64,000 nt of DNA, from the NCBI GenBank assembly GCA_029990175.1, contig JARKIP010000005.1, forward strand, positions 71,642,001 to 71,706,000, in the 5' to 3' direction. Under the pieces are notes generated by a model. That model saw only the letters and a program-made list of their open reading frames with translations, was not told the DNA's origin and ran no database searches. A program made the position numbers and the translations under genes. Positions 43,845 through 56,100 of this stretch are shown piece after piece (the stretch's first letter is position 1; each line of letters starts with the position of its first letter). This DNA is from Petunia secreta (lineage: Eukaryota; Streptophyta; Magnoliopsida; Solanales; Solanaceae).

Positions 43845-44287
43845 TTTCCTCCTTTTTGATGATGACAAACTCATAGACTTTTCTTCACTTCCTTAATATC
43901 CTGAACCACAACTTGTAACTTAAAAGCAATATTAGTAGAATCTAATTTCATCATTAAGGATCAGGTGTTTAAAACTAGTTAAAAATATCACAAGCACAAT
44001 CATACTTACAACTCTTCCGTCTTTTGGCATCATTGAAAAGGTTGCATAAGTCAGAATTAAATGTAAGCAATTAAAAAATAATCAGCACATAGCCATTGAA
44101 GCAACTCAAGAGGCAAACATAATCCAACAAAATTAACTAGATTGAAATGATATTAGCCATCGAAGATATGACATCATAAACAAAAGATTTTCAACCAGGG
44201 GAACCAAACTAGGAAAGTACTACTTAAACTAGACAAAAACTAAAAAGCAGAAGACTAGGCAACTGAAACTAATCTAAACCCCACTGG

Positions 44288-46326
44288 TCAAAAGATGGCT
44301 ACAAGGTTTTTGGGTATCAGGAGGTAGAAGGACCAGGTCCTTGAGACTTGTCTTTCAACAATGCAAATATTTTGCTGAAGCACCCCTTCATTTGTTTCTT
44401 TTGCCTTAGCAGCTTCAGCCTTCCAGAAGTCTCTTTCTTCCTCCAGCCTCTTAATCTCAGCAGCCTGCATGTCAATTTGCTGCCTTAACACCCTAACCTT
44501 ATTGTTCAAAAGTCCATTGGAAGGACCTACAACAGTAGCCCCAGCAACAACAGGTTCAACATTTACTGTCATGTCATAGCTTATCAGTACAGCATCCCAA
44601 AATCTTTCCTTCTTTGTTGCATTTTTAACTTCCTTCAATGGAATTCCTAATTTGTCAAAAAGATCAGTGAGAATGAATCCAAATGGCAGAACATGTTTCT
44701 TTTTCCCAGCCACCACTCTTATTATCAAATGCACCATAAACATGGGCCAGTTAATCTGCTTGTCATATTCCAGCAACTCCATAAGAACCAGGTCAAAGAA
44801 ACTTGCTTTAGTCCTTTTTTCTTGTCTTGGAAACATGATCTTATTGACAAATTCAAACAAAAGCTGATGCCTTGGTTGCATTTCACACTTCTCTACTGCC
44901 CTTGGCTTTACTTCCTGAGGATTCTCAGCAAACTTGCATGTAATTTCCAATGCAGTAGGTAAACCAGTAAGATTTGGCCAATCACCATTCACATAATCAT
45001 CATAGCCTACAAAGGGAATGTCAAACAGCTCTCCTAATTCTTGTGCATCAAAGGAAATGTCTTTTCCATTCACTATACTGTTAATCCTGCCTTCATCAAT
45101 AGAGCTATTGAAAAAGAATTAAACCACTTCATCTCTGGCAACCTTCTCTTTGATCTTAAGGACAATGTCCTTCCATCCTTGCTTCTCCAGTCTTTCCAGC
45201 AACCAAACCATCCCTTCTTCTTCCACATCTGTAAATACTCTTCCTTTCAGCAACTTCCTTTTGTCATAATCAGTATGCAAGTTTTTCTAGGTATTTTTCC
45301 TATCACTTTCACTCTCAACCTCCTCTTCTTGATTCTCAGTTCCCCCTCAGACTCACTACTCTCATCTATAAGAGCTCTCTTATAAGATCTTGTCCTCTTT
45401 GATACAGGACCAGCACTGGAAGATCTCTCATCAGTCTGTACAAACTTTCTCTGAGATATCTTCCTTTTCCCAGTCAAAGGAACAATTTCTTCTTCCTCTT
45501 CTTCAGAATCATCCACAGTCACAACAACTTCAGGAACCTGTTTCTGCTTACCCTTCCTGCTCTTTTCACCAGCTTCAGACATTTGAGCAGCAGTTCTAAT
45601 TAAACTTCTTGTTCTCCTAGCAAGTGTTTGGGTAGAAGGACCAGTTCATGTACCATTAGCAGAACCTTCCCCTAGGTTTTTCTTTTCCAGTCTAGGTTTG
45701 TAACTATCACTTATCTATTTCAGCCTAGCATTTATCTCAGCAAGTTTAGTAGGATCAATAGGCCCCTGCTTAGTTAATTTTCTTTTCAATCCCCTCATTT
45801 TAAACAAATCCAAAATTGGTCTATCACTATCACTAATAGCCTCATCAGCATCCACCATCACTTCATCCTCCATGGGTGCTCTAGAAGCAGTCTCTGGAGA
45901 CCTCTGAGACCCTTGCATGTGAGCCTCCAAATCCTCCTTTTCACTCTCACTTTCAGGAACATGAACACCTAACCCTTCTACCCTTTCTTCCTCAGCATCC
46001 ATAACATTTAAAGGTTCAGCATCACTTACCTTTAATTCATACAAGATCATGGCCCTAAATAAATCCTTCATATGTTCCAAAGTTTCAGCAATAGATGGAC
46101 CGCATCACTTACCTTTAATTCATACAAGATCATAGCCCTAGATAAATCCTCCAAATGTTCCAAAGTTTTAGTAACAGATGAACCTGATCCTTCCCCCCTG
46201 AGTTGCGGAGTCAGGGTTTTGGTTTTCTGGGTGAGGTGAAGTGGCTTGTGTGGATGAATTAGGGTTTTCAACTGGTGGTTGTTCAGTAGTGGGAATAGAT
46301 GAGGTGTTTTCATGTGAGAGAGACAT
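44288..46326 (-). pseudogene. Copia-5 extra ORF downstream of pol, broken
   Basis: This is the position where SIRE-type elements carry an envelope-like or other third ORF. It starts MSLSHENTSSIPTTEQPP at 46326 and is Pro/Ser-rich. A ~95 bp tandem duplication (EHLEDLSRAMILYELKVSDA, then EHMKDLFRAMILYELKVSDA) and frameshifts follow, then acidic and Lys/Arg-rich stretches (GKRKISQRKF, RIKKRRLRVK) resembling nuclear targeting signals. The last piece, 45073-44288 (261 residues), begins FDAQELGELFDIPF and contains a globular region resembling the putative plant transposon protein domain, then a coiled coil (LRQQIDMQAAEIKRLEEERD). No transmembrane pair typical of an envelope is seen. Function unknown. 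Confidence 0.6.
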
Positions 46327-46941
46327 GGCATCGATTTGATTGAGCAAGAAATTTACTATTCTTTCTGAAATTTTGAAAACTCGGGTGAGGAATATGAATT
46401 GAGAGCTTAAGAGTTTAATAAAGGCAGAGTTAGAGGTAGATGTGGAGTCTAAAACGTTTTTCTCTTCAGCTTCCTAGTTTAAATAGACTTCCACACTAAT
46501 TAAAATACATAACCGTTGCAAAAAGTAACCGTTAGGTATAAGGGTCAAGTGGGAAGAGGACTGTGGACTGTTTTCAGAAAGGTAGAGTTTGAGTGGGACT
46601 TCAACTCGTTTAGTTGCCTAGAACTTTCAAACTCTAAAGGTTTCGGCATATCAAGCAGTACATACCTGAGAGTGTGACAAGGAACAGTTCCTTTACCCAG
46701 TGTCAATCAATTTGCATAATCTGAAATTCTAAGAACATAATGGTAACACCATTAAAATTTAGTATGCTAAAGTAAAAATCATGTATAGAGTATAAGACTG
46801 AGCTGAAAACTTCAAATTGACTATTAATAAAATTCCTCTTTAAACCAACTTTTCTAGCCAATTTTGAAGTAAAAGCTAAGTAGACTTAGGTGAATTTAAT
46901 CATCCCTAGTTCTAACTTATTCCTTTCAAAATGATCTATAC

Positions 46942-48224
46942 CTAAGGCCTTTGTAAAAATATCAACAATTTGTTTATCAGTAGGGCAAAAGGCTTATTAA
47001 TCTGACCCTTATCGTAATTGTCCCTTAAGAAATGATGTCTTATGTCAGTGTGTTTAAACCTGTGATGCACTGGATTCTTTGTCATATTTATTGCACTAGT
47101 GGTATCACAATAGATAGGAACAGTTCCTACATCAACATCAAAATCTTGTAATTGCTGTTTAATCCACAACAATTGTGAACAACATGAGGCAGCTGCCACA
47201 TACTCAGCTTCAGCAGTGGAAAGTGCCACTGAATTTTGTTTCTTGGTTCCCCATGAAACCAAACATTCACCAAGAAAATGTGCCATACCTGAGGTACTTT
47301 TTCTATCAACAAGAAACCTACATAGTCAGCATCAGTATACCCAACAAGATTAAAATTACCACCTTTTTGATACCAAAGTCCCAAGGAACCTGTTCCTTTC
47401 AGATATCTCAAAATTTTTTTAACCGCTTCCAAATGAGATTCCTTAGGATCTCATTAAAACCTAGCACATAAGCCATCACTAAACACAATGTCAGGTCTAT
47501 TAGCAGTTAAATAAAGCAAAGAACCAATCATGCCGCTATACAATTTTAGATCAACTGAATTACCATGTTCATCAGGATCTAATTTAGTAGCAGTGGCAAT
47601 AGGTGTATCAATTTCCTTAGCTTTATCTATGTCAAACCTTTTAAGTAGTTCCTTAACATATTTCTGTTGATGGATCATAGTTCTATTTGAGGTTTGCTTG
47701 ATCTGTAAGCCCAAAAAGAAATTGAGTTCACCCATCATGCTCATCTCAAACTCACTCCCCATCAAGCTTGCAAATTCCTTACTCAGATTCTTACAAGTAG
47801 CACAAAATATTATGTCATCTACATAAATTTGAACAATTAAGAGATGTTTACCTTTTTCTTTCAAAAACAGTGTGCTATCAATTTTAGCTCTTTTATACCC
47901 ATGCTGAAGTAGGAATTTTGATAGACGTTCATACCATGTCGTTTGTGCCTGTTTGAGTCCATACAAAGCTTTGTGCAACTTGTACACATGTTCAGGGAAC
48001 TGTTCATTCTCAAAATCTGGTGGTTATTTGACATACACTTCTTTTAAATGACCATTCAAAAATTCACTCTTAACATCCATCTGATGTAGAGTGAAATCCA
48101 TGTAAGTAGAAAAGGCTATAAGGAGCCTTATAGCTTCCAATCTTGCAACTGGAGTAAAAGTCTCATCATACTCAATACCCTCGTCTTGATTGTACCCCTG
48201 AACAACCAATCTAGCCTTATTCCT
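46942..48224 (-). pseudogene. Copia-5 reverse transcriptase (3' part) and RNase H relic
   Basis: 48209-48024 reads VVQGYNQDEGIEYDETFTPV and MDVKSEFLNGHL of the RT fingers and palm. 47987-47454 holds YGLKQAQTTWYERL and QIYVDDIIFCAT, the YVDD catalytic site, then NRPDIVF. RNase H spans 47432-46942 (SLGLWYQKGGNF, STAEAEYVAAAS, YCDTTSAINMTKNPVHH). Frames change at ~48020, ~47450 and ~47280, and LARD-2 splits the RT at 48224, so no functional enzyme remains. Confidence 0.85.
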
Positions 48225-50589
48225 TGAAACGACCTTAGGTAGTCATTTCGAAAGTTAGGACTCCGATTAGCGTGCCAATAATTTTAAAATATTTGTAAGG
48301 TCCATTAGGACCTGGCCGTGAAATTTGAGCCAAATAGAATCTCGTTTGGCAGGTATCGAAAGAAGGTTTCAGTATCCGTTATCGAAAAATTTTAAAAAGA
48401 GATTTTCGAACTCGATATAGGCGAATGAGCTCCGATTTGAAATTCGAAAGTTTTGGTATGTCCGTATGGTCATTTGTGAGTTGTGTGAATTTTCAAAAGT
48501 GAATTTCGAGGTCGTTCGGATATTTCTGCTAAAATGTCGAAAGTTAATAATTTGATCTTTTTTCTTTTAATTCGCATCTTGAGTTTCTGGAGTCCAATTC
48601 AAGATCTGCCTTAGTGAATGTATTACATATATTTTGTATAACTTACTTGAGAAATTTAAGATCATTTCAAGTTTCGTAGGGTTTCATTTTAATTTTAGTC
48701 GTCGTAGCGAATTTTCAAAAGAAAAAGAAAAAAAAAAGATAAAAAGAAATGTTGAAGTTGGTTAAGCTAAGGGAGTAAAGGTCCCTTAACAGCTAAGCTA
48801 CCATTCAAACAAAAGACAAAACAAAGAGCAAGACTTAAAACAGAGGGGAAAAAAAGCAAATAAAGAAGGAAAAAAAAGAAAGGAGAAGGAGAAAAATAGT
48901 AGAATTTCTACCCCGAAATCTCCAAGTAATGATGTTAACTCATTATCTTAGCTTATTACATGTATTTTATTATATTTTAATGGTAAAAATTGGGATATTA
49001 GAAATTTTTCTAATAAGTTAAATTGATAGTTTAAAGGGTAATTAGACCCTGTTACAGGAATTGATTATATATTCGTACTCGGGAAGTTATGGGCAACCCG
49101 TAAATATAATTTATTTAGGGTTTGGTTATGTGACTGGCCTGTGTATCGCGTATGCAAATAGGATATTAGCTTCCTAACTAGATTTCCGTAAGACATAAGG
49201 AATGAAGCCTCTAGCCTTATTTGATATATTTTTCTGCATATTGAATAAAGCAGGATCGTTTGGCTGTGAACCCAAAAGATAAATTAGTTGTCGAGTAGCG
49301 CTTTGGAATAAGGTAAGTGATTATATTCATTTCTTTAGTGGTCTTTGGCCTTGCGGATATTCTACCACGTGTTCCTTACGTGTGTAGCTGCCGATAGGCG
49401 TACTTATTACGCCGTAGCTTTTGATTTACATTGTATATTATATCATTATGCCCTGTTGTTGGTATTTCTTTGAGCATATGATTATTGTACTCTGGTTATG
49501 AGTATTTCACTTTTATTGTGAGCTTGCATATGCTCCCCCGCAGTCGATGAGAGTCCCGTGCCGGTGAGATGTGTAATAAATTGTATATCTACTATTATGT
49601 GTATAGATAAATATATATATGGATCGGGTTGCATGCTGCAACAATATATATATCGATCGGGTTGCACGGCGCAACAGTATATATGTAGATCGGGTTGCAT
49701 GCCGCAACATTATAAATATATGGTTCGGGTTGTACGCCACAATAGTATATTTATACGGATCGGGATGTACGCTGCAACAGTATATATATGTATCAGGTTG
49801 CAAGACACAACTGTATAAATATATGGATCGGGTTCCATGCCACAACAGTATAAATATATGGATCGGGTCGCATGCCACAGCAGTATAAATAAATGGATCG
49901 GGTTGCACGCTGCAACAATATTTACATATAATAAGATGTATTTCTGATTGTTGATATGTTCGGGATACATATGTCTTCTGTCTACCTTATGTTCCTGGTT
50001 GTTTATGAGTTTATGATTCCATACGTGTTTTCAATTATTATCTGAATCTTCCTTTTTATAGTTGAAATAAGATAAATGTGGTTTATTTTATTTTCTTCAC
50101 CCTAGCTAGCATATCTGCTTCTTTAAGGTGCTAGCTAGCCCCCACTTACTGAGTCCTTTTGACTCACCCTCGTTTGTTGTCTATTTATTTCTGTTTTGGT
50201 AGCTTCGCTCCATAATTGTGTTTTCCACATTGTTAAGGGGCGAAGACGACTTCACCAGTCAGGGTGAGCCGGCTTCTGTTCAAGATGGCCACCAGATATA
50301 TGTTTATTATTTTCTTTGTATTTTGCTCCCTTCAGGAGGCATATGTATTCTTTTGTACTTTTAGATGTCTAGTTTAGATAGCTCTAAACCTAGTATTTTG
50401 GGTAGTTAGCTGTAACTTCTTCTGTACAGCTTATGTATAGCTATGTTTGTTTCTCTTTAGGTGTTATTTCTAATTTAAATGTTGATTTTATATTTATTTT
50501 TGTGAATTCAATTCAGAAGGGTTCGCCCGACGGGTCTAGGAGAGGATGTCGGATACCTCATGACCTATCCCGAAATTCAGGTCATGTCA
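48225..50589 (+). repeat. LARD-2 5' LTR (2365 bp)
   Basis: tgaaacgacc...tcatgtca. Contains an array of ~9 units of ~34 bp (about 49618-49925) of the type ggatcgggttgcacgccgca. Confidence 0.9.
49618..49925. repeat. Tandem ~34 bp repeats with a built-in hairpin
   Basis: Units read ggatcgggttgcacgc then cgcaacagtataaatata. GTTGC and GCAAC in each unit are complementary around a 4-5 base loop. Units vary, and the two arms often but not always change together. The period is not a multiple of three, so reading frames across it are accidental. Confidence 0.85.
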
Positions 50590-50838
50590 GTTGGTATCAG
50601 AGCCCTTTTTAGAGCCTATAAGACAGTGTCTAATAGAGTCTCGTTGATCGGGCAGAGACGTCAGTACCTATCTACGAGAGGCTATTATGGCATTTATGCA
50701 GTTTTCTTTCTTTCTTTTCCGTCATGCGTGAGTCTTCTTATCTGAGAATGAAGGTCCTTCAAGTTCTCTTGTTGTCCGTGTAAATTTTTTTAGACTAAAA
50801 CTCGTTCGAGGACGAACGAGAGTTTAACTGGAGGAGAA
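50590..50838 (+). other. LARD-2 interior (primer site to polypurine tract)
   Basis: 249 bp with no ORF of note; only the cis signals needed for reverse transcription are recognisable. The cgaggacgaacg block just before the polypurine tract is typical of the end of gypsy chromovirus elements, pointing to the parent lineage. Confidence 0.8.
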
Positions 50839-52194
50839 TGAAACGACCTTAGGTAGTCGTTTCGAAAGTTAGGACTCTAATTAGCGTGCCGATAATTTTA
50901 AAATATTTGTAAGGTCCATTAGGACCTGGCTGTGAAATTTGAGCCAAATAGAATCTCGCTTGGCAGGTGTCGGAAGAAGGTTTCAGTATCCGTTACTGAT
51001 AAATTTTAAAAAGAAAATTATAAACTCGATTTTGGCGAATGAGCTCCGATTTGAAATTCAAAAATTTTGGTATGTTTGTATGGTCATTTATGACTTGTGT
51101 GAATTTTTGAAAGTGAATTCGAGGTGTTCGGATAGTTTCCGCTAAAATGTCGAAAGTTAATAATTGATCTTTTTCCTTTTGGTTCGCATCTTGAGTTTCT
51201 GGAGTCCAATTCAAGATCCGCCTTAGTGACTGTGTTACATATATTTTGTATTGAGAAATTTGTGATCAATTCGAATTTTGTAGGATTCCATTTTAATTTT
51301 AGTCATCGTAGCGAATTTTCAAAATAAAAAGAAAAAAAAAAGAAAAAAGGAAATGTTGGAGTCGGTTAAGCTAAGGGATTAAAGGTCCCTTTAGCAGCTA
51401 AGCTACCATTCAAAAAAAAGATGAAACAAAGAGCAAGACTTAAAACAGTGAAAAGAAAAGCAAAGAAAGAAGAAAAAAGAGAAAAGAGAAGGAGAAAAAT
51501 AGTAGAATTTCTACCCCGAAATCTCCAGGTAATGATGTTAACTCATTATCTTAGCTTATTCCGTGTATTTAAATATATTTTAGCGGTAAAAATTGGGATA
51601 TTAGACATTGTTCTAATAAGTTAAATTGATAGCTAAAGGGTAATTGGACCCTGTTACAGGAATTGATTCTATATTCGTACTCCGGAAGTTATGGGCAACC
51701 CGTAAATGTAATTTATTTAGGATTTGGTCATGTGACTTTGAACCCAGTATATGGGCCTGGCCTGCGTATTGCGTATGCAAATAGGGTATTAGCTTCCTAA
51801 CTGGATTGCCCTAAGATATAAGGAATGAAGCCTTTAGCCTTATTTGATATATTTTCTACTTATTGAATAACGCAGGATCATTTGGATATGAACCCAAAAG
51901 ATAAATCAGTTGTCGAGTAGCGGTTTGGAATAAGGTAAGTAATTATATCCATTTCTTTGGTGGCCTTTGGCCTTGTGGATATTGTAGCTACCGATAGGCG
52001 TACTTATTACGCCTTAGCTTTGGATTTACATTGTATATTATATCATTATGCCCGTTGTTGGTATTGCATTGAGCATATGAGTATTGTACTCTGGTTTTGA
52101 GTATTGCACTTTGATTGTGAGCTTGCATATACTCCCCGGCAGTCGATAAGAGTCCCGTGCCGATGAGACGTGTAGTAAATTGTGTATCCACTAT

Positions 52195-52241
<47 letters not shown>

Positions 52242-53152
52242 CACGGGTTGCACGCCGCAACAGTATATATATATGGATCGGGTTGCACGCCCAACAGTAT
52301 ATATGTGGATCGAGTTGCACGCCACAACAATATAAATATATGGATCGGGTTGCACACCGCAACAGTATAAATATATAGATCGGGTTGCACACCGCAATAG
52401 TATAAATATATGGATCGGGTTGCACGTCGCAGCAGTATAAATATATGGATCGGCTTGCACGCCGCAACAATATTTACATATAATAAGATGTATTTCTGAT
52501 TGTTGATATATTCGGGATACATATGTCTTCTATCTACCTTATGTTCCTAGTTGTTTATGAGTTTATGATTCCATACGTGTTTCCAGTTATTATCTGGCTC
52601 TTCCTTTTTATAGTTGAAATAAGATAAATGTGGTTTATTTTCATTTCTTCGCCTTGGCTAGCATATCTGCTTCTTTGAGGTGGCTAGCCAGCCCCCACTT
52701 ACTGATTCCTTTTGACTCACCCTCGTTTGTTGTTTGTTTGTTGTCTATTTATTTCGTTTTGGCAGGTTCGCTCCAGGATTGAGTTCGCTACGTTGTTAAG
52801 GGGCGAAGATGACTTCACCTATCAGGGTGAGCCAGCTTCTGTTCAAGATGGCCACCAAATGTATGTTTATTATTTCCTTTGTATCTGCTCCATTCAGAAG
52901 GCATATGTATTCTTTTGTACTCTTAGATGTCTAGTCTGGATAGCCCTAAACCTAGTATTTTGGGTAGTTAGCTGTAACTTCTTCTGTACAGCTTATGTAT
53001 AGCTATCTTTGTGTCTCTTTAGGTTTTATTTCTTATTTAAAATTTGATTTTATATTTATTTTTGTGAATTCAATTCAGAAGGGTTCACCCGACGGGTTTA
53101 GGAGAGGATGTCGAGTGTCCGTACGATCTAGCCCGAAATTCAGGCCGTGTCA
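50839..53152 (+). repeat. LARD-2 3' LTR (2314 bp)
   Basis: tgaaacgacc...ggccgtgtca. Shorter than the 5' LTR because of small deletions (for example the accacgtgttcc region near 51980 is missing). Carries a (TA)n tract at 52198-52240 and ~7 units of the ~34 bp repeat at 52242-52475. Confidence 0.9.
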
Positions 53153-53158
53153 GTTCCT

Positions 53159-56100
53159 GGTAAGCATACCATCCTCATCAAATTTGTTCCTGAAACCCAT
53201 TTTGTTCCTATGAATTACTCGTTCCTGTGCTTGGGTTCCAGATGCCAAACCTGATTTCTTTGGAATTGATTCAACTCCTCCTACATAGCATTGATCCAAT
53301 CTTCATCTTCAGTACCTCTTTTTACATTTTTGGGTTCAACAAGAGATAAGAAGACACTAAATGAACACACATTGTGATTCTTGACTGCTGATCTAGTCTG
53401 AATTCCAGCAGTTTTGTCCGAGATTATCTGATCCACAGGATGTGAACCTTGATACTTATAAGGCTTGAGTATCAGGCCAGCTTCAGAAGTTTCTTGCTGA
53501 GGAACAGTTTCTGATGTATTAGCAGTACAGGTTTGAGAGATTGATCCATCATTTGTTTCCCCTATTTCTATGCTACTCTTCTCAGTTCTGTCCTGAAGAA
53601 CAGTTCCTTGCATTTCACTTCTCACAGCATTCCCATCCAATGCCTGTATTTGTTGAAGACCAGGTTCACCATACCTCAGCATTTTAATTTCTTCATCTTC
53701 CTGTATCTGTTCTTGAGACAGACTATCAGATTCATCAAATTTAACATGCATGCTTTCTTCAATTTTTGATGTTTTCTTGTTAAAGACTCTATGAGATTTA
53801 CTATTTGAAGAATAACCAACAAATATTCCCTCATCACTTCTAGGATCAAATTTTGCTGGGGCATCACTTCCATTGTTAGGTATAAAGCATTTACAACCTA
53901 AGGCCCTGAGGTATGAAATATTTGGGTTTCTTCTTTTAAGTAACTCATATGGTGTCTTTTCTACTTGTGGCCATGTCATACACCTATTGATTGTGTAGCA
54001 TGCAGTGTTAATGGCCTCAGCCCAAAAACATTGTGGAAGATTCCCAGACAGTAGCATAGTCCTAACCATTTCTTCTAAGGTCCTATTTTTCCTTTCCACT
54101 ACTCCATTTTGCTGTGGATTTCTAGGTGAAGAAAAATTATGAGAAATACCTTTTTCAATACAAAACTTGAAAAACAACTGATTTTCAAATTCAGTCTCAT
54201 GGTCTGACCTTATAGAAACAATGTGAGTATCTAGAGTTCTTTGAGTTTTCTTAGCAAATATTGAAAATACATTAAATGCTTCTTCCTTAGATGCAAGAAA
54301 TAGAGTCCAAGTAAATCTAGAATAGTCATCAACTAGTACCATAACATACTTCTTACCTCCACGGCTCATTGTTCTCATTGGTCCACAAAGATCCAGATGG
54401 ACCAGTTCCAAACGTTTGGTAGTACTTACATGTTTCTTTGGTTTAAAGGAAGATCTTACCTGCTTCTCCCTGGCACACGCCTCATACACCTTTTCATCCT
54501 TGAACTTGATGTTAGGAAGTCCTATCACCAAGTCTTTAGAAATCAGTTTATTCAATTGTGACAGACTAGCATGACCAAGTCTTTTGTGCCATAGGAGGAG
54601 ATAATTTTGCAATGCACTTAGGCAGCTCATACTGCCATCAGCTAGTGTTAATAGATCTACTTTGTAGATGTTTCCATGCCTGTTTTCCTGCAAAATAATC
54701 TCTCCAGAAGTTTGGTTAGTCACAGTGCAACCAGTAAGAGAGAAATTAACATTATTACCTTTGTCACACAATTGAGATATACTCAATAAGCAATGCTTCA
54801 ATCCTTCTACTAGAAACACATTATCTATGCTATGTGAATTAGATCTACCTACCTTTCCAATGTCAATAATTTCTCCTTTCTTACCATTACCGAAGGAAAC
54901 ACTTCCTCCTTGAAAGGCTGAGAGTGAAAGGAACAGTTACTTATGTCCTGTCATATGCCTTGAGCAGCCACTGTCCATGTACCATTTATGGTTCTTCACC
55001 TTCACTCTAGCCTGCAAAAGAAAACTAGGGGTTAATTTTAAGAAATCCAAACTAGTTTGGGTTCCTTTCCTTGAGAAAAAGGATAAATCAGATTTCTCTT
55101 TGCCCATAATGGTAATGCTTTCTTTGTGAGAACATTTTTCTTTGCCACAGAATTTTGAAACGGCTTATAGGACCTGTTCTTTTGCACAGCTTTCTCAAGA
55201 AATTGGCAATTTCTTTTTAAGTGACCACTGTTCCCACAATGTATGCACAACCAATTTTCAGGAAGAGTCAGATACTTACTCACTAGGATCCTGTTGAGTT
55301 AAAGTTTGAGATTTCACAAACCCAATACCCTTTCTACTGGTACTCTGATTTTCCTGTAACTATTCTAATGTCTCAGAGGAGTTGTTCCACTTGACAGTTT
55401 TATTCAGCTCTTCTTTTGTTATGATCAAGTCCTCTTCTAAAGATCTTATCTTTTCATCCTTTTCAAGCGATTCATTAACTGCAACTTTCAATTTTTCTTC
55501 AGCAATAAGCTGATAAGGGTTAGCAATGCCTTTACCTTTTTTAACTGTTCTAGCTTCTACCTTTTCACACTATAATTCCTGAACAGTTTATTCAACTGTA
55601 AGGACCTGTTCCTTTAGCATGCTATTTTTCCTTTTTAAAGTATCATTTTTTATTACAGCCTTTTTGTATACAACTTCTAAACTCTCAATTTCATCATGCA
55701 ACTTATCTTCACCATCCCTTAAAGATTTTAACTCATTTAGCACAGTGTGAAACACTTTAACTAATTTCTCCCTATGCATGTCTTTCACATCCTTTTGAGT
55801 TTAGAAACAAATACCTTAACATCTTCTTCATTTTCTGGATCTTCAAAAGCCATTAGAGCAAGCTCATCATCCAGATCATCATCAGATTGCTCATCTTTAC
55901 TATCTTGCAGGCCAGCAACCATTGCTTTGGTTGTCCTACTCTTCTTACGGACCTGTTCCCTGGCCTTTCTTCTTTGCTCAACATATCTCTTCCTCTATTT
56001 TTATTCCATAATTGGACATTTGCTGATGTAGTGTTCCATCTTTCTACATTTGAAGCATTCTCCAGCCTATTTCATGTCAGAAGACCTACCCAGTCCACTA

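Larger units (their letters stand above)
48225..53153 (+). mobile_element. LARD-2: LTR element with 2.3 kb LTRs and a 249 bp interior
   Basis: Two long LTRs surround only 249 bp holding a primer site (tggtatcagagc, 50592-50603), a short non-coding stretch, the gypsy-type block tcgaggacgaacgagag and a polypurine tract actggaggagaa. The target duplication ttcct is found at 48220-48224 and 53154-53158; translation of the Copia-5 RT across the site (LTRN then KARLVVQG) confirms it. One extra g at 53153 lies between LTR and duplication. No coding capacity. Confidence 0.9.

Noticed and set aside
49618..49925. CRISPR-like look of regular short repeats
   Set aside because: Units are contiguous and degenerate with no unique spacers, and lie inside a plant LTR.
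49482..52522. Many ORFs on both strands with repeating CNPIHIFILL-like and IWIGLHA-like peptides
   Set aside because: They are translations of the ~34 bp tandem repeat in the LTRs; the period is not a codon multiple, so several frames stay open by chance.
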